6,304 nucleotides of DNA, taken from assembly GCA_029335925.2 (NCBI GenBank), contig JARJMX020000079.1, positions 1 to 6,304 of the forward strand, in the 5' to 3' direction. This stretch comes from Gammaproteobacteria bacterium. Lineage in GTDB: Bacteria; Pseudomonadota; Gammaproteobacteria; Halothiobacillales; Halothiobacillaceae. Positions 1-5,333 of the stretch are shown piece after piece. The translations under genes and the position numbers were made by a program. Positions within the stretch are counted from its first letter, which is position 1; each line of letters opens with the position of its first letter. The notes under the pieces were generated by a model. That model saw only the letters and a program-made list of their open reading frames with translations. It did not search any database and was not told the DNA's origin.

Positions 1-1
1 C

Positions 2-325
2 CTGCGAGCCACGCACACGCCCGAGACTACCCCCCACGTGCATCCCGCTTCATACATTGTCGACATAAACGCCGAGAAGTTGCCGGTGACCGGCACCACG
101 GCCACGCACACGATCAACTACCACCACCCCGGTTACATCGGCAACCTGAAGTCGATCAGCTTTGAGAAGCTGATCGCCAAGGCCCCGCAGCGTATCATCG
201 AGATCGCTGTCAAGGGTATGCTGCCCAAGAATCCGCTGGGCCGTCAGATGTTCCGCAAACTCAAAGTATACGCCGGTTCCGAGCATCCGCATGTTGCTCA
301 GCAGCCGCGCACCCTCGAACTTTAA
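2..325 (+). CDS. rplM: 50S ribosomal protein L13, 5'-truncated by the window edge
   Basis: L13 is an early-assembling protein of the large ribosomal subunit that binds 23S rRNA. The visible frame gives 107 residues ending in RTLEL and a TAA stop. It aligns without gaps to residues 36-142 of the 142-residue E. coli L13, so about 35 N-terminal codons lie outside the window. Family signatures include the stretch [16 protein letters not shown] and then [23 protein letters not shown] at 38 sits inside the protein and is not the start. The first ~45 residues are odd: several positions that are nearly invariant in L13 are replaced (for example the usual RGKHK reads RATHT), while the remainder is canonical. 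rpsI follows 15 nt downstream, the usual co-transcribed pair. The identification is secure; the accuracy of the first ~130 bases is doubtful. Confidence 0.95.
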   Translation: MRATHTPETTPHVHPASYIVDINAEKLPVTGTTATHTINYHHPGYIGNLKSISFEKLIAKAPQRIIEIAVKGMLPKNPLGRQMFRKLKVYAGSEHPHVAQQPRTLEL

Positions 326-340
326 TCGGGAGTTTTAGGC

Positions 341-733
341 ATGGCTCTGAACCAAAGCTACGGTACCGGTCGCCGCAAGACCTCCAGCGCCCGCGTCTAT
401 GTTCGTCCGGGCAGCGGCAATATCGTTATCAACGGTCGTCCGCTGGAGGCCTACTTCGGTCGCCAGACCACCCGCATGATCGTGCGCCAGCCGCTTGAAC
501 TGACGGGTCTGTCCGATAAGTTCGATATCCTGGTGAACGTCAAAGGCGGCGGCACCAGCGGCCAAGCCGGCGCAATCCGTCACGGCATCACCCGCGCTCT
601 GATCGAGTATGACGAGTCTCTGCGCCCCGCCCTGCGTAAGGCCGGCTTCGTCACCCGTGACGCCCGCGAAGTCGAGCGCAAAAAGGTCGGTCTGCGCAAG
701 GCCCGCCGCGCGGTCCAGTTCTCCAAGCGTTAA
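341..733 (+). CDS. rpsI: 30S ribosomal protein S9
   Basis: S9 is a small-subunit protein whose basic C-terminal tail reaches the P-site tRNA. The 130 residues match the E. coli length exactly. They carry the N-terminal [14 protein letters not shown] motif (residues 7-20), the central [20 protein letters not shown] stretch (about 68-87), and the diagnostic tail [17 protein letters not shown] ending in SKR. The ATG is preceded by GGGAG at 328-332, 8 nt upstream, which fits a Shine-Dalgarno sequence. The gene lies 15 nt after rplM with no terminator between them, so the two form the standard rplM-rpsI transcription unit, whose promoter must lie upstream of the window. A hairpin terminator follows about 35 nt after the stop. 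Nothing in this gene looks damaged, in contrast to the upstream end of rplM. Confidence 0.98.
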   Translation: MALNQSYGTGRRKTSSARVYVRPGSGNIVINGRPLEAYFGRQTTRMIVRQPLELTGLSDKFDILVNVKGGGTSGQAGAIRHGITRALIEYDESLRPALRKAGFVTRDAREVERKKVGLRKARRAVQFSKR

Positions 734-768
734 TTCGTCGTGGAGTGGCCCTTCGGGGCACAGCCTGT

Positions 769-795
769 AAACCCCGCCTTGTGCGGGGTTTGTTG
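769..795 (+). terminator. Rho-independent terminator of rplM-rpsI, possibly shared with rep
   Basis: A perfect 9-bp stem pairs AAACCCCGC (769-777) with GCGGGGTTT (783-791) around a 5-nt loop, followed by T-rich GTTGTTT on the plus strand. It lies 35 nt past the rpsI stop and 25 nt past the stop of the convergent rep gene, so it may serve both. The tail on the minus strand (TTT then ACAGG) is a poorer U-tract, so termination is probably stronger in the rpsI direction. A second, imperfect hairpin may form around 745-761 (GTGGCCC/GGGGCAC with one mismatch). Confidence 0.85.
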
Positions 796-816
796 TTTCC
801 GGGGCGGTGGTCAGTG

Positions 817-2835
817 CTAGCCCCCGCCAAGCAGCGCCTTCAGGCTTTCGAGCTGGGCACGACCTTTGGTCTTTTTTTCCTCCGGATCGCTCGCGTCAGC
901 GCGGCCTTCCCAACGCAGCAGATGGGGTGGGATTTCTTCAAGAAAGCGGCTCGGTTCGCTGTCCACCCATTCGCCGTAGCGCTTGCGTTTGCGGGTTAGG
1001 GTGAAGGTTAGGCTTTGCTGCGCGCGGGTGATACCGACGTAGGCCAGCCGACGCTCCTCTTCCAGCTTCTCCGGATCCAGACTCTCGCGGTGGGGCAGGA
1101 GATCTTCCTCCATGCCGATAATAAACACGTGCGGGAACTCCAGGCCTTTGGCGGCGTGCAGAGTCATCAGGCGCACCTGGTCGCCAACATCATTCTCGTT
1201 CTGCCTCTCGAGGATGCCCATGAGGCTGGCCCGGCCAGCCAGCTCCTGGATGTCGAGCGCATCCTCTCCTGAAGCCAGTTTTTCCAGCCATTCCAGCCAG
1301 TCTTGAACATTCTTCCAGCGGCGCTCGGCCTGCTTAGGCGTGTCGGAGGTGTCCTTCAGCCAGTCCTCGTAACCGATGTCCTGCACCAGCTGGCGCAGTG
1401 CGGCCAGCGGGGCATGTTCGGCGGCTTGGCGTAAGTCGTCCAGCCAGGTGGTGAAGCGTTGCAGGCGCTCGAAGGATCGCTCACTGAGCTGCTGCGACAG
1501 GCCGAATTCGCGGCTCGCGGCATCCAGCGATAGGTTGCGTCCCTGCGCGTAGGATCCGAGTTTTTCCAGGGTACCTGCCCCGATCTCCCGGCGCGGGATG
1601 TTGACCACGCGTAGAAAAGCGGTGTCGTCGTCCGGGTTGGCGAGTAGGCGAAGGTAGGCGGATAGGTCACGGATCTCACTGCGCTCGAAGAACGATTGCC
1701 CGCCGCTGATGTGGTAGGGGATGGCGTGCTGGCGCAGGGCACCTTCGAGCGGGCGGGCCTGGTGGTTACCGCGGTAGAGCACGGCATAATCGGAGAACTT
1801 GGTGCGATGCTTGAATTTATGTTGCAGGATCTCGACGGCCACGCGCAGGGCCTCGTCGTCGGCATCTTTGCAGAGGATGGCGCGCAACGGTTCGCCTTCG
1901 CCGAGCGCACTCCACAGGTTTTTCTCGAACTGCTTGCTGTTGTTGCGAATGAGGGCGTTGGCTGCCTTCAGCACGGTATTGACTGAGCGGTAGTTCTGTT
2001 CGAGCTTGATGACTTTGAGTGTGGGGTAGTCCTGCGCAAGACGGCTTAAGTTTTCCGGCCGCGCGCCGCGCCAAGCGTAGATGGATTGATGGTCATCACC
2101 CACCGCAGTGAGGTTGGCGGTCACGTCCAGCAGGTGGCGCAGCAGGGCGTACTGCGCGGCGTTGGTATCCTGCACCTCGTCGACGAGGAGGTAACGCACC
2201 TTCTGGCGCCACTTGGCACGAATTTCCAGGTGTTCAGTGAACAGGCGCACCGGCAGGGCGATCAGGTCATCGAAGTCAAGCGCATTGCTGGCCCGCAGCT
2301 GGCGTTCGTAGGCTTGATACCAACGGGCGGCATTCTGGTCCTCGTCGGTCTTAGCGCTCGCCATGGCCTCCTGTGGGGACAGCCCCTCGTTCTTCCACAG
2401 GCTGATGCGGTGGCGCAGTTCCTCCACCTGGGCCTTGTCCGGCAGCTTCGAAAGTTCGCGCAGCACGGTCAGCACATCTTCGGTATCGAGGATGGAAAAG
2501 CCGGGGCGCAATCCCGCGGCCACATGCTCGTGCTTGAGGATGGTCAGGCCGAGGGTATGGAAGGTGGAAACATGCAGCCCTCGCCGCTCCTCGACCGAAA
2601 GCATCTTGCTAACCCGTTCCTGCATCTCCCGCGCCGCCTTGTTGGTGAAGGTGACGGCATAAACATGCCGCGCCGGCACCTTCAGTTCGCGCACCAGGTA
2701 GGCGATCTTGGCGGTGATGACGCGTGTCTTGCCCGAACCCGCGCCCGCCAGAACGAGCAGGGGGCCGTGGGCATGCAACACGGCTTCTCTCTGGGTGGGG
2801 TTTAACGTGGCGAGAAGATCGTTTTGATGGGTCAT
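817..2835 (-). CDS. rep: ATP-dependent DNA helicase Rep (UvrD/Rep superfamily 1A)
   Basis: Rep is a 3'-5' single-stranded-DNA translocase that assists the replisome past bound proteins and supports replication restart. From the ATG at 2835 the product has 672 residues, against 673 in E. coli. Visible motifs in this numbering: Walker A AGAGSGKT (30-37), motif Ia VTFTNKAAREM, motif II DEVQD (219-223), motif III GDDHQSIYAWRGA (246-258), motif IV KLEQNYRS (277-284), motif V LMTLHAAKGLEF (556-567) and motif VI AYVGITRAQ (598-606). Similarity to Rep continues through the whole protein, including YRGNHQ and KNVQ, so Rep is preferred over UvrD or PcrA. The frame is open to ATGs at 2856 and 2919, but these would add 7 or 28 residues before the family start at LNPTQ; none of the three ATGs has a good Shine-Dalgarno. 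Motifs II and III carry uncommon residues (DEVQ, GDDH). It is convergent with rpsI and divergent from the ampD operon. Confidence 0.95.
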   Translation of the reverse strand: MTHQNDLLATLNPTQREAVLHAHGPLLVLAGAGSGKTRVITAKIAYLVRELKVPARHVYAVTFTNKAAREMQERVSKMLSVEERRGLHVSTFHTLGLTILKHEHVAAGLRPGFSILDTEDVLTVLRELSKLPDKAQVEELRHRISLWKNEGLSPQEAMASAKTDEDQNAARWYQAYERQLRASNALDFDDLIALPVRLFTEHLEIRAKWRQKVRYLLVDEVQDTNAAQYALLRHLLDVTANLTAVGDDHQSIYAWRGARPENLSRLAQDYPTLKVIKLEQNYRSVNTVLKAANALIRNNSKQFEKNLWSALGEGEPLRAILCKDADDEALRVAVEILQHKFKHRTKFSDYAVLYRGNHQARPLEGALRQHAIPYHISGGQSFFERSEIRDLSAYLRLLANPDDDTAFLRVVNIPRREIGAGTLEKLGSYAQGRNLSLDAASREFGLSQQLSERSFERLQRFTTWLDDLRQAAEHAPLAALRQLVQDIGYEDWLKDTSDTPKQAERRWKNVQDWLEWLEKLASGEDALDIQELAGRASLMGILERQNENDVGDQVRLMTLHAAKGLEFPHVFIIGMEEDLLPHRESLDPEKLEEERRLAYVGITRAQQSLTFTLTRKRKRYGEWVDSEPSRFLEEIPPHLLRWEGRADASDPEEKKTKGRAQLESLKALLGGG

Positions 2836-2895
2836 AAGAATTTTCAAATGGGACATCGGATCATCGTCTAACCGCCTGAGCACGGGCTCCAGCGC

Positions 2896-2903
2896 AAGGA
2901 GGG
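2896..2903 (+). promoter_or_regulatory. Strong Shine-Dalgarno of the small decayed ORF
   Basis: AAGGAGGG lies 5 nt (from the end of AAGGAGG) ahead of a GTG at 2908. It is the best ribosome binding sequence in the window and fixes the start of the short plus-strand reading frame that follows. It lies between the rep start at 2835 and the upstream ATG at 2919, which argues against the longer rep start. Confidence 0.6.
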
Positions 2904-2907
2904 CACA

Positions 2908-3038
2908 GTGACCATCCATTACAGTCTGATTGACGAATTCGCCACGCTGCCGTGCGTGGTGGCGGCAGGAGGGTTCACCTACCGTGGGACCAGAAAGTCT
3001 ATCGCGGCCAGTTGAGCGATGCTTGGAAGCTGGCGTGA
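2908..3038 (+). pseudogene. Remnant of a DUF2173-like small protein, frameshifted and truncated
   Basis: The GTG at 2908 opens a 35-codon frame to TGA at 3013-3015. Its middle, DEFATLPCVVAAGGFTYRG, resembles the N-terminal region of DUF2173 proteins, remembered as roughly LPGVVAAGEF followed by a glycine, a tyrosine and YxGxLS. Just before the stop the resemblance moves to another frame, which reads QKVYRGQLSDAWKLA and ends at TGA 3036-3038, directly followed by TAA. Restoring one G in the GGG run at 2986-2988 would join the halves as YRGDQKVYRGQLSD, so a one-base loss explains the shift. Even when joined, only about 43 residues remain, against roughly 100 or more in the family, and I found no convincing continuation before ampD. 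The excellent ribosome binding site shows it was once expressed. It could instead be an intact 35-residue protein. The family call is from memory and moderate at best. Confidence 0.42.
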
Positions 3039-3042
3039 TAAT
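3012..3042 (+). promoter_or_regulatory. Possible sigma70-type promoter for the ampD operon
   Basis: GATAAT at 3037-3042 matches the -10 consensus at five of six positions, and TTGAGC at 3012-3017 matches -35 at four of six. The 19-nt spacer is longer than ideal. Position and orientation suit the ampD operon, whose reading frame begins about 70 nt downstream. It overlaps the end of the decayed ORF. This is a weak match in a short intergenic stretch and could be chance. Confidence 0.25.
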
Positions 3043-3113
3043 CTTGGTGTCTGAATGAAGGCTTCAGCCATCCCCACATCCCTGCCGCTCGCACCACGCA
3101 TGCCCCGCTCCCC

Positions 3114-3734
3114 TTGATTGCATCAGATCTCCTTGTTCAAGCTGGCTGGCTTTCGGTAGCCCATAGGCTCCCCTCCCCTCACTGCGACGAGCGACCCTCG
3201 GGGATAAAGCCGGAGTTGGTTGTGGTCCACAGCATCACCTTGCCGCCGGGGGAGTTCGGTGGGCCTTGGATCGACGATCTTTTCCTTGGCCGACTCGATC
3301 CGGCTGCTCATCCTTACTTTGCCGCCATTGCTCATTTGCGGGTATCGGCGCACCTGCTCATCCGGCGGGATGGGGCCGTCACCCAGTATGTCCCTTTTCA
3401 CTTGCGCGCCTGGCATGCTGGTGTCTCGAGGTTCGTCGGGCGGGAGCGTTGCAATGATTTCTCCATAGGTATCGAACTGGAGGGCACGGACGAAGAGCCT
3501 TATGCCGAAGTCCAGTACGAGCGCTTGGCGGAGGTCATCCATGTCCTGAAGAAAGTTTATCCGACCCTCATCGCCATCGCCGGACATGAAGACATCGCCC
3601 CTGGGCGCAAGACCGATCCCGGTCCGGCCTTCGACTGGTCGAGATTGGCGCATGCGCTTACACGGCATGGGGTGATGGTTCAGGAAGATCGGCGCTGGGC
3701 GAGCGAGGCCCGCTTGGTCATAATGACTGTGTGA
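3114..3734 (+). CDS. ampD: 1,6-anhydro-N-acetylmuramyl-L-alanine amidase AmpD
   Basis: AmpD is a cytoplasmic zinc amidase that removes the peptide from 1,6-anhydro-MurNAc muropeptides during cell-wall recycling; its loss derepresses AmpR-controlled beta-lactamase where that circuit exists. Counting from TTG 3114, the product is 206 residues and follows E. coli AmpD closely: RLPSPHCDERP, LPPGEFGGPWIDDLF, HLRVSAHLLIRRDG, YVPFHLRAWHAGVS, GRERCNDFSIGIELEGTD and GHEDIAPGRKTDPGPAFDW. The zinc ligands of characterised AmpD correspond to H39, H158 and D168, with the catalytic glutamate at E121 and the lysine at K166, so it should be active. The start is uncertain: no in-frame ATG or GTG lies before the conserved GWL, TTG at 3114 is the best candidate, and no Shine-Dalgarno precedes it. 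The C-terminal tail of about 20 residues is longer than usual. ampE follows after 19 nt. Confidence 0.93.
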   Translation: MIASDLLVQAGWLSVAHRLPSPHCDERPSGIKPELVVVHSITLPPGEFGGPWIDDLFLGRLDPAAHPYFAAIAHLRVSAHLLIRRDGAVTQYVPFHLRAWHAGVSRFVGRERCNDFSIGIELEGTDEEPYAEVQYERLAEVIHVLKKVYPTLIAIAGHEDIAPGRKTDPGPAFDWSRLAHALTRHGVMVQEDRRWASEARLVIMTV

Positions 3735-3753
3735 ATCCCGGAAGGTTGTCACC

Positions 3754-4671
3754 ATGCTTCTGCTTGCTACCCTGATTGCACTGTTCGCCGAGCGCCTAGC
3801 CCCGCAGCTCGCCGAATGTCGCTCGCTGGTCTGGTTCGACCGTTACGCCGGGGCCTTGTCCGGGCGTCTGAACGTGCCCGGCGGGTTGGCCCTGACCGTG
3901 CTGGTCGCCCCTTGGGCGCTTTTGGCCGTGGCCGTACAGTCGCTACTGCACGGTGTGCTTTGGGGCCTGCTGGAGCTGGCCTTTAGCGTGCTGATCCTGT
4001 TCCTGGCCCTGCGGCCGGGGGGTGTCGATCCGGCGATCGATGCCTATGTTGCCGCACGCGAGAAGGGGGAGGACGGTATAGCCCGCCACCATGCCGAATA
4101 CCTGCTGGGGGGCGCGGCTCCCCAAGCGGTCGAGGACGAGGTTCGAGCCGTGGCTGACGCCCTCCTGCTCGAGGCCAATGAGCGCTGGGTGGCCCCCTTA
4201 CTGTGGTTTGTCTTGCTCGGCCCCCTTGGTGCGGTGGTCTACCGGCTGACTGCACACGTCGAACAGCAGAGCGATGCAGAGAGCTTGCGCGAGGCGGCAC
4301 GCCTGCTGCGCGCTGCGCTGGACTGGTTGCCTGCGCGCCTACTTGCGGGCATGTACATCCTTTCCGGTAGCTTCGAGGAGGGGCTGAACGCCTGGCGTCA
4401 GGAGAGGCAGGTGTCCGTCGACACCCCGCGCGAGGCATCGGCCGCCTCCCGGGCGAGGGAGCTCGAGCAGGCCAACTACGACCTCCTGCTGCGCGTCGGG
4501 CGTGCTGCCCTGCGCGCCGAGGCATACAGCGTGACCACCCAGATCAGCGAGGCCGGTGACATTGAGGCTGATGCGAGCATCGTACGCGCCGCGCGCGGAT
4601 TGGTGCTGCGCTCGCTGATTACCTTCGTCGCCATCATTGCCCTGTTGACCCTGGGCGACTGGATTGCCTGA
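3754..4671 (+). CDS. ampE: AmpE-like inner-membrane protein
   Basis: AmpE is a polytopic inner-membrane protein encoded next to ampD in many gammaproteobacteria. It has been proposed to sense or signal in beta-lactamase induction, but its biochemical activity is not established. The 305 residues (E. coli about 284) show a short hydrophobic N-terminus with the family's ERL motif, two adjacent membrane segments at about 45-65 and 66-87, a third at about 147-165 after ANERWVAPLLWF, and a C-terminal one at about 284-302. The segment LDWLPARLLAGMYILSGSFE (190-209) parallels [20 protein letters not shown] in E. coli. The ATG has GGAAGG at 3740-3745 as ribosome binding site, 8 nt upstream. It is separated from ampD by 19 nt and its TGA shares a base with the next ATG. 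The extra length lies mainly between residues 215 and 275, probably a cytoplasmic or periplasmic loop. Confidence 0.85.
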   Translation: MLLLATLIALFAERLAPQLAECRSLVWFDRYAGALSGRLNVPGGLALTVLVAPWALLAVAVQSLLHGVLWGLLELAFSVLILFLALRPGGVDPAIDAYVAAREKGEDGIARHHAEYLLGGAAPQAVEDEVRAVADALLLEANERWVAPLLWFVLLGPLGAVVYRLTAHVEQQSDAESLREAARLLRAALDWLPARLLAGMYILSGSFEEGLNAWRQERQVSVDTPREASAASRARELEQANYDLLLRVGRAALRAEAYSVTTQISEAGDIEADASIVRAARGLVLRSLITFVAIIALLTLGDWIA

Positions 4672-5333
4672 TGGCCAGGCTGGACCTTTTGCGCCATGGC
4701 GAACCGGTCGGCGGCTCGCGCTATCGCGGCGATGGTGTCGACGACCCGCTCACGACCGAAGGGCTGGCTGCCATGTGGCGGGCGGTCGAGGGTGGGGGGT
4801 GGGATACTGTGGTCAGCTCACCTTTGCAGCGTTGCCGCACCTTTGCTGAGGACTATGCCAGACAGAAGGGGCTACCCCTTACCATCGAACCGCGCCTGCG
4901 TGAAATCGGTCTGGGAGCGTGGGAGGGTCTTAGCCATACAGAGGTGCAGACTCATTGGGCCGAGGCCTATGCCGCTTACAAACGTGATATCGTCACTGGC
5001 ATGCCCTATGGCTCTGAGTCAGTGCTTGCCTTTATGGAACGGGTGCGCGATGCCCTAGACGATCTCGCTGCTCACCACGCAGGCCAGCGGGTATTGGTCG
5101 TCTGCCATGCTGTAGTGATGCGCGCCGCGCTCACCCTGGCCTTGGACGCGCCACCGCAGGCACTCAACCGCATCCGTGTGGACTATGCTGCTATGCTCCG
5201 CTTGCGTCACATCGTGGAACCCCTCCCAAGCCACCCTTCTGCGAATTCCGCGAAGCGATCCAATGAGACGCCAGCCATGGTGGTGCGCTCGCGCTGGGTG
5301 TTCGAGGGGCTGATCAACCCCGCTCCCGCTTGA
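4671..5333 (+). CDS. Histidine phosphatase family protein, CobC/phosphoglycerate-mutase-like
   Basis: This is a branch-1 histidine phosphatase of 220 residues, using a phosphohistidine intermediate. Seen motifs: LLRHGEP (residues 6-12) with nucleophile H9 in the RHG box, SSPLQRCRTFA (49-59) with phosphate-binding R54, LREIGLGAWEG (76-86) with the likely acid E78, and VVCHAVVMR (143-151) with second histidine H146. The opening RHGEP followed by YRG and DDPLTTEG resembles alpha-ribazole phosphatase (CobC) and related phosphatases. No cobalamin gene is visible nearby, so the substrate is open. The last 40 residues include a Ser/Asn-rich stretch (about 187-202) not typical of the fold, before a terminal strand around RSRWVFEG. 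Its ATG overlaps the ampE stop (TGATG), and its own stop overlaps the next start in the same way, so it is probably translated by coupling. Family call secure; specific function unknown. Confidence 0.88.
   Translation: MARLDLLRHGEPVGGSRYRGDGVDDPLTTEGLAAMWRAVEGGGWDTVVSSPLQRCRTFAEDYARQKGLPLTIEPRLREIGLGAWEGLSHTEVQTHWAEAYAAYKRDIVTGMPYGSESVLAFMERVRDALDDLAAHHAGQRVLVVCHAVVMRAALTLALDAPPQALNRIRVDYAAMLRLRHIVEPLPSHPSANSAKRSNETPAMVVRSRWVFEGLINPAPA

Noticed and set aside
2086..2805. 239-codon plus-strand open frame opposite the 5' half of rep
   Set aside because: It lies wholly antisense to rep motifs and is a by-product of GC-rich codon use; the translation has no recognisable domain.
2836..2919. Extra 28 N-terminal residues of rep from the ATG at 2919
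   Set aside because: Rep proteins begin almost at LNPxQ, no ribosome binding site supports the upstream ATG, and the extension would overlap head-on the Shine-Dalgarno and start of the plus-strand small ORF.
3051..3066. Small inverted repeat CTGAA/TTCAG as a terminator or operator
   Set aside because: Only five pairs, no T-tract and no second copy; too short to support a role.
3123..3755. 210-codon minus-strand open frame opposite ampD
   Set aside because: The plus strand encodes an AmpD with every zinc ligand and long conserved stretches, so this is a shadow.
3983..4525. 180-codon minus-strand frame rich in Arg, Pro and Ala opposite ampE
   Set aside because: Composition is typical of an antisense GC-rich frame, and ampE is the supported gene.
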